Shown: in pieces, positions 1 through 10,955 of the stretch
Layout of the letters: each line of letters opens with the position of its first letter
How positions within the stretch are numbered: the stretch's first letter is position 1
DNA from: Aspidapion aeneum
Taxonomy: Eukaryota > Arthropoda > Insecta > Coleoptera > Brentidae
Length of the DNA stretch: 64,000 nucleotides
Reading direction: 5' to 3'
NCBI GenBank assembly: GCA_963576565.1
Contig: OY755038.1
Coordinates: forward strand, 10,741,756 to 10,805,755
Made by a program: the position numbers and the translations under genes
Notes under the pieces: generated by a model
Databases searched by the model: none
Told to the model about the DNA's origin: nothing
What the model saw: only the letters and a program-made list of their open reading frames with translations

Positions 1-300
1 CGCTGATTAGGATTTCTAACATAAACTTTTAAAAAAATCAAAATGGCGGATACAAAATGGCGGATTTTTCTATTTATGAACTGATTTGCATCAAACTTTG
101 CGATCTTTCAGGTCGCTGATTATCATTTTTAACTTAAACTAAAGAAAAACAAAATGGCGGATTATCCCATTTATAAACCAAAATGCATCAAATTCGGAAC
201 TTTAGGGTGTTTCAGCTCGCTGATTATGATTTCTAACTTTAAAAAAATCAAAATGGCGGATCCACAATGACGCAATTTCTTATTTAGATACGACGATATT
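1..300. repeat. Tandem ~105-113 bp repeat with AAAATGGCGGAT core
   Basis: The string CGCTGATTA recurs at about positions 1, 114 and 219. Each time it is followed by a 'TTTCTAAC'-like stretch and one or two copies of AAAATGGCGGAT. The array therefore has about 2.7 diverged units and is cut by the window start. Diverged reverse-complement units reappear at 1435-1800, so the two arrays face each other across the 961-1424 dimer. No open frame is supported. Confidence 0.7.
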
Positions 301-960
301 GCGAAGATAGGCAAAACGCAGCAAAAAAAAACATTTTCGGCATATCTTTAAAAAAAAATCGTCGAAAATAATACATTTTCTTGCCATTGCTACGCGGGGT
401 AGGAAGGCAAAAATGGCGTACTTGTGCTATATCAAAATCTCCTCTTAAAATACCCAAAAAACATCAACTTTGGGACACCCTGTACATTTTTCCTAAATAT
501 TCAAAACCATGTTCTAATTTATAGCATATATTGTAGGTAACTACAAAGGGTCTCAATTTTCTTGCGGAGTACTTTTTCTACCCTCATTAACATTATCTGT
601 CGACATAAAAGGTTAAAAACTGCAGACTCTGGCAGTATGCCAGAACTTTTCCTGATGAAAGAACACAGCGCAAAGCTTGGAAAGACTGAATTCAATCTAT
701 GGAGATGGCACGGATAAAGATAAAAAAGAACCGTATTAGTATTTTTTTGACATTTTTGACATTTACTTTATAAATATGTGTGCCGTTGTTTTTATAGGCG
801 TGCAGAGCTCTGATCCCTCGCTTTTTAATACCTAAAGAATTCTTTAAATTCTATAGTTTTTTCTAAGTTTTCCGTTTTAAAAAATGTTTTTTTTTTAATT
901 GTTTGACGTTAAAATTGCGTAACTCCTGAAAATCTCACAATTGGACAAAGGTTATTATTA
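301..960. other. Unassigned AT-rich stretch
   Basis: No coding or RNA gene is visible. Two small points: GGGACACCCTGTACA at 472-486 resembles the outer end of the foldback element at 36,924-36,938, and a string around 384-413 (GCCATTGCTACGCGGGG and onward) recurs near 16,186-16,217, so both are probably TE debris. Confidence 0.5.
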
Positions 961-1424
961 TTTGTTCCTGACTATCAGGACGTTTTCCAGGCGGGGATCA
1001 CTCGTATCCTCGTAATCGACGTTGGAGAAAGTGAAAACCAGACAGTTTTAACAAGTTCCCAACGAAAGCCTCAAACCATCCGTATAATTCAATGCCGGTA
1101 GGGGTATTTTCCCTCGGAGTAGTTGTTTCTGGTGGTTTCACACAACTTATGCTCTACACGGAGCTATCGCCTACATTCACCTGAGGATGGCCCAAAAGGT
1201 CGAAACCGGTCCGGTCATGGATTGGCATGGAACATTTGTTCCTGACTATCAGGACGTGTTCCAGGCGGGGATCACTCGTATCCTCGTAATCGACGTTGGA
1301 GAAAGTGAAAACCAGACAGTTTTAACAAGTTCCCAACGAAAGCCTCAAACCATCAGTATAATTCAATGCCGGTGGGGGTATTTTCCCTCGGAGTAGTTGT
1401 TTCTGGTGGTGTCACACAAGTTAT
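961..1424. repeat. Partial tandem dimer, 274-bp period
   Basis: The block starting TTTGTTCCTGACTATCAGG at 961 is repeated almost exactly from 1235, a period of 274 bp. About 190 bp is present twice (961-1150 and 1235-1424), and the 84-bp remainder of the monomer (1151-1234) is present once. (TTA)n-like runs lie at both outer edges (about 950-960 and 1423-1436). A 69-codon open frame at 1187-1396 crosses the unit but resembles no protein I know and is probably fortuitous. The single full junction carries a hammerhead-like fold, annotated separately. Confidence 0.8.
1169..1226 (+). ncRNA. Hammerhead-ribozyme-like motif (type I order)
   Basis: What is seen: CTGAGGA (1181-1187, fits the core CUGANGA), a 4-bp helix II (1189-1192 with 1198-1201, loop CAAAA), GAAA (1202-1205), a 3-4 bp helix III (1205-1208 with 1212-1215), and a GTC cleavage triplet (1214-1216). 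Helix I pairs 1175-1179 with 1218-1222 (five pairs including one G-T), then after an internal loop 1169-1171 with 1224-1226. Deviations: an unpaired T at 1188 next to the core and a C-A mismatch (1180/1217) at the base of helix I. A very short helix III is known from Penelope-like elements and retrozymes. Whether this copy cleaves is unknown. Confidence 0.45.
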
Positions 1425-1434
1425 TATTATTATT

Positions 1435-1800
1435 TGATTTTTGAAGTTTAAACACCGCAAACTTCAAAAATAATACATATCGGTCCATAAATAAAAAAGT
1501 TTGCCATTTTGGATCCATCATTTTGATTTTTCTAACATTTAAATCAAAAATCATAATCAGCAACATTAAACACCACAAAGTTCCAAATATAGTACGTATC
1601 CGTTAATAAAAAAGCCGTCATTTTGAATCCAGTATTTTAATTTTGTTTAGGTTTAATTCAAAAATCACAATAAGCATTTAGGACCCAAAATTTATTAAAT
1701 GTTAGTTTTTAAATCAAAAGGTCCGTCATTTTGGTTCTGATATTTTGACTTCTATTTTAAGTTTAATTCGAAAGTAATAATTAATGACCTTAAAGTGCAA
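1435..1800. repeat. Inverted copy of the 1-300 repeat family
   Basis: GCCATTTTGGATCCATCATT and repeated CATTTTGNNTCC-type strings are the reverse complement of the AAAATGGCGGAT units at 1-300, again with a period of roughly 100 bp. No coding potential is seen. Confidence 0.55.
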
Positions 1801-1874
1801 TTACATTGTTTTTTTATATGCTATCTTATAAATAAATTAATAAACATCTCCACCAGTATTTACCGAACCGAAGA

Positions 1875-3289
1875 CCAGTATTTACTAAGGTTTTAGTTTA
1901 GGTTTTGGTTTAAGTTTAGGGTTTAGGTTTAAAATTTAAATGTGCATTGGTTTGGAAAAATTGATTTTTTGCCGAAACAGGCCGCAATTGATTTGGTATT
2001 TTTACCTGTATGGACGACAAAATGTCCGAAAAATTGAAATTTAAGACAATTTGTTCTTGAAATGGACCATATAGACCGGAAAAAAGAAGAAAACATGGAA
2101 AACTGATTTTTATACAACTGTCTAATTTAGGCTACTACGTCACTTTAAACTCCTAGGTCATGGGATTCCGACTAAAAATCGTCCTAAATTTTAAACTACC
2201 TCCGGGGGGTGGTTTATCTCATTGTAACTTGAAAACAATCACGTTTTTGTTAATTTATTTGTTAAAAATGTAAAATTTGATCATATTTAGGAACGATATG
2301 ACAAAATTTTATACGATTTTTAGCTTCAATTAACTATTAGAGCGAGTTTTTTAGGGCAATGTACACAAAGCTGGATAAACCGTTTAGTACTAAATTCTTA
2401 TATCTCTTTTATATTTCAGCATGTAGCTTTTAAACGATATTTGCCTTGACGAGGAAAGTAAAAAAAACGATCTTCAGATTAAAATCCAAACAAACTCACA
2501 CGCGATTTGTTTATTTGCAAATAATCTTTAAATTAATATAATAAAAAATGTTTTTATTTATTTATTTATTTATTGTAGCAGTCATTTTCCATTAATGGTT
2601 TTAATACGCTCTAGACATACAGATATATTTAAGATGTACGTGCACCGAGATGACAGCAGATGACAATCCCAGTACTTAGTCCAGCAAGTGTCAGTCAAGT
2701 CACTTTTACGTCATTTTAATAAATTTAAAAATTTATTTTTCAGTTTCGCTTTATTTGTGCAAGTTATATAATAAAAATTACGAATTTAGAACACATTTTC
2801 CGACAATGTCAAGGTTAGGAAGTAAGTGTAAATTGAAAAATGTAAGTAATTCACTTAAATATCGCTGCATTTTCACTTAAACCTCGTTCCCTACAAACTT
2901 AAACCTATAGTTTAAGCCATTTCTTTTCCGTATTTTCCATTTTTTTTACGAAATCCTTGCAGATTCTTATTTAAACCGGTTTTTTTCCATTGCGATATAA
3001 CCTATGTAGTTATAATTAGTCCAAAATTCCATTAACTTTTATTAAGTTTGAAATAAATTCAGTTAAAACGTTTCACAAAAGATAAACTGAAAGTTAAACC
3101 TAAACCTAAACTTTAAACTTAAACCCTAAGCCATCTTAATAAATACTGGTGTACCAAATACCAAATCAATTGCGGCCTGTTTCGGCAAAAAATCAATTTT
3201 TCCAAACCAATGCACATTTAAATTTTAAACCTAAACCCTAAACTTAAACCAAAACCTAGACTAAAACTTACGCCTTAGTAAATACTGGT
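1875..3289. repeat. Inverted-repeat element, ~130-bp arms
   Basis: The arm at 1875-2002 (starting CCAGTATTTACTAAGG, containing GCATTGGTTTGGAAAAATTG) is matched by its reverse complement at 3156-3289 with few differences. The arms contain irregular TTTAGG-like strings, but these are not a telomeric array. The roughly 1.15 kb between them has no recognisable gene. A further AATAAATACTGGTG end-like string at about 3140 suggests a rearranged or nested end. Probably a non-autonomous foldback or TIR element; no clean target-site duplication was found. Confidence 0.65.
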
Positions 3290-4012
3290 GCTCAAGTTTA
3301 AAAATTGATATATACGATTTATAAAAACAGAAAAATTCCACCATTTTGGAGCGCCATTTTGATATTTTAGACAAAATGACGAATTGTTCTAGAGCCCGAC
3401 CAGAAAGTGTATTCTGCGTATCAAAATTAAATATATTTTGAGATTTTGGGGGGAAATCCCCCCTCGTATATCCGCATCTGAAATAAAACTATAATTCAAG
3501 CTTCTCTCCATGAATTTTTTTCTCGTCCATAGTCGGGAGAGAGCTTTCTCTCTATATAAAACGGGGTCACAAAGCAAAAATTTATCAAGCAAATTTCGTA
3601 GAAATAACTCAAAAAGATGCTTGTGTTTGAGCGGAAAAGTTAATCTTTGGAAGATGCTCCCGACTACACTTATATATATGGAAGAAAGTTTGGATGAGAA
3701 ATTTTCAAAAACTCTCGTTTCAAAAAGTTTTGAGGCAACACAAGAAAAAACTGTAATTAATCCTTAGGTTAATGTTCACCTAGCGGTAAATATTACTTTT
3801 GAGAAAAAACTTTTTTCATAAAAAATCGGCAACGCATTCCCGAAACTTTCCTCGCAATAACCAGAGAATGGGAAGGAATAGGAAAACATTTTTACGTTTA
3901 AAGACGAGACGTCACTACTGACAGCCACACTGAGAAATAGGGTTGCCAACTTTTTTTAGGATAAATATATTATTTTTCAATATAAAACAAAAAAAAAATA
4001 GTAAGTATAGTA
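3290..4012. other. Unassigned stretch with one unrecognised 85-codon frame
   Basis: An open frame at 3510-3767 (+) starts at ATG about 40 bp upstream of the TATA-like string CTATATAAAACGGGG, that is, the string lies inside the frame. Its product is basic and serine-rich with no motif that I recognise. Nothing else is seen, and I do not call it a gene. Confidence 0.4.
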
Positions 4013-5225
4013 ATATAGAGTATCTGTGAGCTAATATAACTAAAAACTCCAGACTTAATTACCTTTCGTTTGATACCACACGCCACAGCCATGTTTTGAC
4101 TTAAACTCTAATTTTTGAAAAAAAAACTAAAATGTATTTTGTTTAACTTCAGACTCAATTTCTCAATACCAGGAACGGGTAGACCTCATAGATCAGGGGA
4201 AATGAATCGACCTTTGCCTTCCGTAGATTTCAGGTACTCTCCGACCCGAAGGGTTAGCACCTATCTAGGGTCCCTTTCCCAGGGATAAGGGAGAAGAACA
4301 CACCGGTATGAAAGGCGGAGAGGAAGGACCTCGGTACGGCGGACATAGCGTTGGTGGCAACCCTTCTTTTTGGGCAAAATATAAAAGAAAAAACACAGCA
4401 GCGTCTAACTCAGAATGAGCGGCTGCAAGCAGCGTCTGTTCCAGAATGGGCAGCTGAATACAAACTCACAAACACGCCTGGCAAGCGTGGTGTTTTAATG
4501 CCACAAACCCCAATGAAAAAATCATGACGAATTTGAAAACGAAAGGAAATGGTCCCCAGGTGGGAAGGAGACTCTCCGAATTCCACACCTCTATGGTAAG
4601 GAATAACAGATCGCGTTGCCTATCTTACTTTAAAAATGAAAAGAACATCACTTAAAGTTATCCAAGTGTACGCCCCTACTTCTACCTACGATGATGAGCA
4701 CATCGAAGCATTCTATGAGGACATCTCCAAAGCTATGGAGGAACAGAAAACCCATCTTACGGTTACCCAAAATTGGGTAAGAGAATGAACATGGAGGAAA
4801 CTAAAATAGGGGATTTTGGATACGGCGAAAGGAATGACAGGTGCAGAACCAGACTCAATTACCTTTCGTTTGATATCACACATGCCATATTTCCACTTAA
4901 ACTCTAATTTTTAGAATCTACCCCCACCCTTTTCTTTTGGCTTGTGTTCAGTAGATTTTGTCTTTATTTTAAATGGGAATATCTTGACCCAGCCTAAGTA
5001 CCAAATTTCATTAAAATCGGGCAGCGGTTTTTGATTTTTGCGCGTTGGTCGTTACAGACAGACAGACATACAAACAGACATATAGACAGACATACAGACA
5101 GAGAGACAGATAAACAGACAGACGGCGCGACAAAAAAGTTTCAAAATCATCTAAAACGCAAAGATATATAAAATTTTGATCTTGAAAAAATTAGGATCAC
5201 CATGGCTCACACTACTATAGTATAG
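4013..5225 (+). repeat. Repeat family C copy 1, interrupted, with CAGA microsatellite
   Basis: The two flanks (4013-4160 and 4853-5225) match the family C copy at 44,997-45,710: CTCCAGACTNAATTACCTTTCG, then ACCAAATTTCATTAAAATCG at about 5000, then an imperfect (CAGA)n run at 5056-5123, then a shared tail with GTTTCAAAATCAT and a GCTCACACTACTATAG end. A LINE fragment (4162-4852) sits inside. CAGACTCAATT occurs on both sides of that fragment; it may be a target duplication or simply two units of the internal tandem repeat. Confidence 0.7.
4162..4852 (+). pseudogene. LINE 5' fragment with endonuclease N-terminus
   Basis: Translation from 4628 gives a peptide containing KVIQVYAPTSTYDDE and AFYEDISKAMEEQK, typical of the apurinic-like endonuclease of RTE-type insect non-LTR elements (often annotated craniofacial development protein 2-like). 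After a small deletion that removes the expected GDFN motif, a shifted frame continues with KLGKR, EETKIGDFGYGERND. Upstream is about 450 bp of presumed 5' UTR. The piece stops where repeat C resumes. Keeping a 5' end while losing the 3' end is unusual for a LINE copy. It may belong to the same family as the RT fragments further on, but no overlap proves it. Confidence 0.7.
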
Positions 5226-5350
5226 TGTTCATTCCATAATTTTTGAGATAACTTTTTGATAGTAATCAGCTGTTACCATAACAAATAGCATAGGCCAGCG
5301 AAAAAAAATCGTAAAAAGTTATCCCAAAAATAATGAGATGGACACTTCGT
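5225..5350. repeat. Short palindromic MITE (~125 bp)
   Basis: AGTGTTCATTCCATAATTTT at the left is matched by an inverted AAAATAATGAGATGGACACTT at the right. The arms are about 40 bp each, with GATAACTTTTTGAT pairing with ATCGTAAAAAGTTATC, around a 45-bp centre. It abuts the end of repeat C. No target duplication was resolved. Confidence 0.6.
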
Positions 5351-5366
5351 AAGTGACAGCTAGTAG

Positions 5367-5975
5367 CAGGGCTATCAAAATGGACGGGCCACGATCCTCC
5401 ACTTTGTTGACGTCACATCCGGGGCTGATTTTTTTTTGATGGTCACGTTACGACACAGCTGATTGTCTTTAAAATATTGAAGTTGGAATGACGGTTCATG
5501 AATATTTGATTTTTTTTAAATAAAGCCGTTTTTGAGATTGTTTTACTTTATTCTGGCAGAACAATTTTTTTTAAATGTATGGTAATCCCTAATTTTTCAT
5601 AGCCGCTTCATTAGCTCACACAAAAATTAAGTTTAAAGCAGAAGCGAATGTGACAATCACAGATGACAAAGTCAAATATATGTCAAATATAACAGTTGGC
5701 ATGTGGTACATGGCGGGTAATTTGAATTCAAAATAAGGAATGCTAAATCTTGAAGATTTTAACCTTTTAATCATGTTGCTTCCTTACAAACCTTTGGTGG
5801 AATATCGGGAATGTGTCTGAGAATATTTCAGTGAAATTTTGCGGAAATCTGTAGTGCCATTTTGAAAATATCATAAAAAAACGTCTGAACTCCCATAAGA
5901 CCCAATGTAAAATTCAGCCCCGGGAGAACAGCTGATTTTTTCAGGGTCGTGGCCTCTATTTTTGTGTTGGCCTTG
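5367..5975. mobile_element. TIR element, 7-bp TSD (family B copy 1)
   Basis: The element starts CAGGGCTATCAAAATGG and ends with GTGTTGGCCTTG, giving imperfect inverted termini of about 33 bp that share a GGCCACGA block. CTAGTAG flanks it on both sides (5360-5366 and 5976-5982). A second copy at 26,345-27,123 has the same ends and its own 7-bp duplication. The CA(A/G)GGC ends and a 7-8 bp duplication fit the hAT or P superfamilies. The interior has no transposase, so it is non-autonomous. Confidence 0.85.
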
Positions 5976-5982
5976 CTAGTAG

Positions 5983-7077
5983 ATCCATTTCTTTATTAGA
6001 TATTAGTTTTATGTGGTAAATATTTGTCAACAAATTGGTTTTAGATAAAAACAAACATAAACTTTTATGTTTTACAAGTTGGAACCAAGAATCATCGACC
6101 ATAAAAACTATTGACGATAAGATAAAATTTAGAATTATTAATTTATGTTCCTGTCCTATCTGTGACTTTAATATGAATTGATAAAAAATTCTAGGAACAA
6201 CAAAGCAATATAAAAATTATTCACATAAAAGTCAACTCGTTAAATGAACAATCAGGAAATTGGTCGTTAATTTGTTTAATATTCTTCTGGAACATGTAAC
6301 ATAAATTATAAAATAATATATGTGATTTATAAAAAAAAAACCTGTCTAAAAAAAATTTGTGGATCTTTCAAAAGTTTAATATTTCTAAAATTTTCGCTTG
6401 CAACAAAATTTTCTTTTGTTTTTACCAAAGATCTTCTTCTTTGGCGCCAATTTTTACCAAAAAATACTTCAATTTATGTAGAATTTGGGTATATATTTTT
6501 CTAGAAATTTTGCCTGCATTGCCATTTTATTTAAATTTTCAGTAGCTTTTTTGTAATGTAAAAATTTTGTTCTACGGCATCGTTTTTTTCTAAAATTTTC
6601 GAATGCTGCGTTCTTTCTGTTCTTTTTTTCTTCAAAGATTTTCCTGGCGTGCGATTTTTTCCAAAAAGCACTTAATTTATCTAAAATTTCCACAATTTTC
6701 TCTTTTATCTTGGGCTCAAGTCCCCCAAATGTCCATTCTAGTTGCGCCTCTGAATATAGGTTTTATTAACAAGTCCCTTTAACTTTTTTATTTATATTTT
6801 CTACATGACACCCTATGTTGCCTGTATGGCAATATTTCTATCAAGAATGAGTTATAATCGTCACCACGGCTACGCCACGGCTGGAAGGGACCAGAGTGTC
6901 GCTCTAGCTTTTTATATTTCAAACATAAATCAACTCTATAAAAAGTAGTATAGCTCACTTTAAAAAAGCTTAATTTAATTTCCCTATAGATATAATTTTC
7001 GCGCGACCGACGTAAAAAATATAATTTTTTTAAAGAAATAGGTCGATACAGGGTGTTTCTTTGTATTTTGATCAATG
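5983..7077. repeat. Unassigned AT-rich DNA; degenerate ~80-bp repeats at 6330-6720
   Basis: From about 6330 to 6720, strings like CCAAAAAATACTTCAATTTA and AAATTTTGCCTGCATTG recur loosely every 70-90 bp. They resemble the repeats at 34,340-34,930. The overlapping 60-74 codon frames here are by-products of this composition. I see nothing recognisable at 5983-6330 and 6720-7077. Confidence 0.4.
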
Positions 7078-7089
7078 ACTATCCCCGTT

Positions 7090-8215
7090 CCCTGGGTAGA
7101 TCGACTTCTGATCATCTCTTTTGTATAACCCAAGTTGTTAAAAAGAAAATGGCATACGGACAAGAGCTGCATCTGCTTTACGTCGATTTGCAGAAGGCAA
7201 ATGATAGTATACCACTAAATCTACTTTGGAAAGCGTTGAAAACACAAACATAAGCGTACAAGTAATTAAGGCCATCAGAGAGTTATACCGCATTAATAAG
7301 ACAAAAGTTAAAATAAAAGCAAAACTAACCAAAGGCTTTCAAGTAAATAAAGGTCTTAAACAAGGTTGCTATATGCTGGAGAAAATGCCAAAACATGGGA
7401 ATTCTGTTGGACGAAACCACCTTGTATACTTTATGTTTCGCCGATGATCAGATAGTAGTGGCTCAGGATTATAACGACCTCGAATATATGACACGAAAAC
7501 TAATAGAAGAATACAATAAGTGGGGACTAGAGGTTAATCTCAATAAGACAGAGTATATGTGTATCGGTGGAATGAAACAGGATCTAATCTTAAATACCGG
7601 ACAGCGAATTCAGTCCTGTGATGAGTATAAATACTTAAATCTAAAAATTACAGCTGACGGAACACTAGACAAAGCTATAAAAGATCGAAACGTACAAGGA
7701 AGAAAATCAATAACTTTATTAAATGGAATAATTTGGGACCAAAGTATATCAAAACATAACAAAAAGCTTATATATACACCATTGTAAAAAGTATTATTAC
7801 ATACGGCTCAGAAGTATGGCCAATCAAGGATAGAACAGAAAAAATGCTTTCCGCTACGGAGATGGACTATTGGAGAAGAGCAGCAGGGAAATTAAAAAGA
7901 GAAAGAGTTACAAATCAAAAAATAAGAGAAATTATGACAGAGGGTGAACGTACTTTAGTGGATGATATAAGAACAAATAACTGGTGTGGTACGGACATGT
8001 GCAAAGAATGAATGATGAAAGACTACCTAAACAAATACTACAATGGAAACCAACTGGCCGAAGAAAACGAGGACGGCCAAGGAGAAGTTGGAGAGAAGGA
8101 ATAGACAGTGAAATAAGAATAAGAGGCCTAGATGATGAATTATGGGCAAACAGAAACGAGTGGAGATTGGGTATCGGAAGACGTAGAACGTTTTGAAACC
8201 GATAAATATATATAT
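7090..8215 (+). pseudogene. 5'-truncated non-LTR retrotransposon, family F1
   Basis: This is an RT fragment broken into several frames. In order: GRSTSDHLFCITQ and VDLQKANDSIP (block A, 7053-7250), GLKQGC (about 7350), the catalytic FADDQ (about 7437-7451), and a C-terminal tail with WYGHVQRMNDERLPKQ followed by RRKRGRPRRSW (7984-8196). It ends in a short TA-rich tail. ACTATCCCCGTT flanks it exactly (7078-7089 and 8216-8227), a 12-bp target duplication typical of target-primed reverse transcription with 5' truncation. At least two frame breaks and a stop make it dead. The tail type is common in insect endonuclease-reverse transcriptases, probably RTE-like; the clade is not certain. Confidence 0.9.
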
Positions 8216-8419
8216 ACTATCCCCGTTAACATTGATCAAATTTAAATGGGCAAAATTGTAGGATTTTTTGTAAGTCGTAAGAATGTGGTGGTAAAAATGA
8301 CATATTGTTAATGCCTTGTCAAATTTTTAACACATAAAGTTTAATTTTGTGTTTTATTTCTAAATTAATAGTAGCAGTAGTAAAAGCATCTTTAATTAAT
8401 AGTCGAATAGATCACAGAT

Positions 8420-8675
8420 ATACAGACGTAATAGCCAATATACATATATAGCGGAGCAACAACATCAGGTGTCCGACAGGGTGACGCAATATCCCCTAAA
8501 CTTTTTAACCAGGCTCTCAGATATGAAAGAAGAACTAATAAAAATGATGGAAGAACTGGATATAGCAGCTAAAAATATAGGCTTGAGTATGAACTACACT
8601 AAAACTAAAAGCGTAACAAACATAGGTCAAGAAATCACCATCAGAATAAACCAAGAAAAAATAGAACAAGTAGAG

Positions 8676-8680
<5 letters not shown>
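8420..8680 (+). pseudogene. LINE fragment, family F3 (RT core)
   Basis: The sequence reads GVRQGDAISPKLFNQAL, the RT motif before the catalytic box. A deletion that removes the FADD/YADD box follows, then in a shifted frame EELDIAAKNIGLSMNYTKTK and QEKIEQVEEY. The same family appears on the minus strand at 48,275-49,330, where the catalytic region is better kept. It is truncated on the right by the TA microsatellite. Confidence 0.75.

Positions 8681-8741
<61 letters not shown>
8681..8741. repeat. (TA)n microsatellite, ~30 units
   Basis: An uninterrupted TATATA run that begins exactly where the F3 reading frame would encode a Tyr-Ile repeat. Long open frames of YIYI on both strands here are artefacts of the microsatellite. 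Confidence 0.95.
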
Positions 8742-8745
<4 letters not shown>

Positions 8746-9133
8746 GATATGTTATTGGACATTTTCTGTATAATTTTTAAATATTAATTTCTGACAAAGA
8801 GAAAACAAATTACTAAAACAAAACAGAAAGATTCATAGCCTTTCAGATAGAGATAACTGAATTTTTGTCGAATGATACCTCTTTTAATATTCCCTTAAAG
8901 CGTGCACAAATCATTTTGTAAAAAACCATTATAGAGTTGCTATCTCCGCATGTACAACAAAAAAGTACAAAAGATAAAAGCGCTGTGGGGCATTATTGTA
9001 ATAATCGAAATTTAAAACCTATAAAAGGGGATCCGTTTTCATATCATATCCTGAAATGCAGGAGCGTGCGGTTTATTTAAGCAAGGGTATCTCCGTTACG
9101 CGCAGTATTGCTTCCCTCAACAGATCACATTTT
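8742..9133. other. Unassigned stretch
   Basis: No gene, repeat copy or RNA is recognised. A CCTATAAAAGGGG TATA-like string at about 9018 is noted without any gene downstream. Confidence 0.4.
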
Positions 9134-10412
9134 TTTTTAAGTGTCAAACACACTGTGTTTATTGTATTACAATCTAGTCAGTAAGACTAATTAGCAATTT
9201 GGTTTTAACTTAATTTACTAGAAAAGTTAGATTTAAACTTAGGGTTCACTCAACAGTTCTCCCCGCTTTGTTTAGTCTGTAACTCACAATTGTGTTGTGT
9301 TTATAGCATTATTTTGTTTTATGTTATTCACATAGTTTACTAGCTCAAATGGCTTCACTCTTTTTAGTCTTCGAACTAGCATAGTATTGTCTAGAAGCTG
9401 GATTGCTTCCACATTCACATGCCGATGTAGTCTATGTTCATGGCTTTTTTCGAACTTTTTTATAGTCTCTGCTACAGTTTCGATTTTTAGATCTCGATGA
9501 AGGTCACTATTTCGAACGTACCAAGGTGCATTCACAATGTTTCTTAATATTTTATTTTGAAATCTCTGTTAAACTATAATGTTACTCTCTTTAGCACAAC
9601 CCCATAGTTGAATACCATATGTCCAAACTGGTTTCAGTATTTGTCTGTAAAGCAGTAACTTATTATGAATTGTTAAATTGGTCTTCCTTCCAATTAGCCA
9701 GTTCATTTTTCTATACCTTATCTCAAGTTCTTTTTTTTTTCTTAACATGTGCTTTCCAGCGCAATTTGGCATCAAGTATCATACCTAGATATTTTGCCTG
9801 ATTTGAATATGGTACGGGAATGTTGTTAATTGTTATTTGTATGTGATTTATATTTTTGTTTGTAAAATCAACATGAATTGATTTGGTTTCATTTAATTTT
9901 ATTCGCCACATTGTGGTCCAACTGTGAACTTCGGTGACTGCATCCTGAAGTTTTTCTATGCATTTTTCAATAGATTTTTCTACCGTCAATAAACCAGTAT
10001 CATCGGCAAATGTTGCTAAGTGACAATTTTCTGGCTTTGGGATTTTGCAAGTGAATAATAGGTATAGATAAGGGCCTAGTACGCTACCCTGGGGCACGCC
10101 TGCATGAATTTCTCTTAAATTTGAGTATGAGTCTTCCTGTTTTACTCTAAAATGTCTATCTATGTATGATTCCAAAATATCTGAATATTGTTTTGGCAGA
10201 AACCGTTTTAGTTTAAAATTAAGGCCTTTATGCCATACTTTGTCAAATGCTTGTGCTACATCTAGAAAAACTGCAGAACAAACATTTCCCTCTTCTAGTG
10301 CTTTTTCTATTATATTAGTAATTCTGTGTACTTGATCTATCGTGGAATGCTTGTCTCGAAAACCAAATTGGTGAGATGGAATAATTTCTTGTCTTTCTAT
10401 GATGGGTTTCAC
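9134..10412 (-). pseudogene. 5'-truncated Jockey-like LINE ORF2
   Basis: On the minus strand, a 229-codon frame (10412-9723) carries RT motifs in order: FGFRDKHSTIDQVHRI (residues 16-31), FLDVAQAFDKVW (49-60), AGVPQGSVLGP (104-114) and the catalytic FADD (135-138). A length change in a poly-A run at about 9723-9745 shifts the frame. The protein then continues with IRYRKMNWLIGRK, a typical Jockey-clade tail (VWTYGIQLWGCA), and a further frame at 9535-9284. The copy ends in a poly-A tail (poly-T on the plus strand, about 9131-9138). The endonuclease and gag-like ORF1 are absent. No target duplication was found. Confidence 0.9.
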
Positions 10413-10554
10413 AAATATGAAACAAAAAATAAATTGTTTATAGTTGATGAAACTAGCGCTCGTTCTGTAAGACTATTAGAAGCAAGAAGATTTTTGGTGT
10501 AGGTTGTACAGAAAAAATCTAATTTTGTCGATAATAATATTCTATTCTATTTTA

Positions 10555-10955
10555 TTTAGCTTTCTTTAATCTTTGGACATAGGCCTTCCCCAATATCTTC
10601 CACTCTTCTCTGTCTGTCGCCGTGTTCATCCATCTAGTTCCTGCATGTTTCTTCAAATCGTCCGCCCATCTCATTTGGGATGTTTCCCTACTTCTTTTAT
10701 TTTCTCAAGATCTCCAGTTTACATTAGATTTGTTCCAACGATCGTCTTTCTGTCCGATATTATGATTGACAAATTTTCATTTTAATTTTGCAACTTCTCC
10801 TCTGACATGCCTTACTTTGGTTTCATTCCTGTTAGCTTTACATGTAACATTGCTATCGAAAGCTTTTTCAAAGTCTATAAACGCAATATGTAGTGAAATA
10901 TTATATTCGTTAGCACGTTCTGTCTGTGCTATAGTAATTACTATTTGTTGATTTT
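10555..10955 (-). pseudogene. LINE fragment, family F3, internally deleted
   Basis: The minus strand encodes RANEYNISLHIAFIDFEKAFDS (RT block A), then jumps directly to the C-terminal tail (KANRNETKVRHVRGEV, HNIGQKDDRWNK, SNVNWRS). The whole catalytic centre is missing, so this is a deleted copy of the family at 48,275-49,330. Confidence 0.75.

Noticed and set aside
1187..1396. 69-codon frame in the tandem dimer as a small protein gene
   Set aside because: It runs across the repeat junction and hammerhead-like motif, has no known motif, and its first-unit counterpart is not a matching ORF.
1905..1940. Interstitial insect telomere (TTAGG)n array
   Set aside because: The strings are irregular TTTAGGTTTTGG/TTTAGGG mixtures inside an inverted repeat, not a TTAGG array.
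3510..3767. 85-codon frame with nearby TATA-like string
   Set aside because: The TATA-like string lies inside the frame, no domain is recognisable, and nothing else supports transcription.
8535..8780. Open frames with Tyr-Ile repeats on both strands
   Set aside because: Product of the (TA)n microsatellite, not coding sequence.
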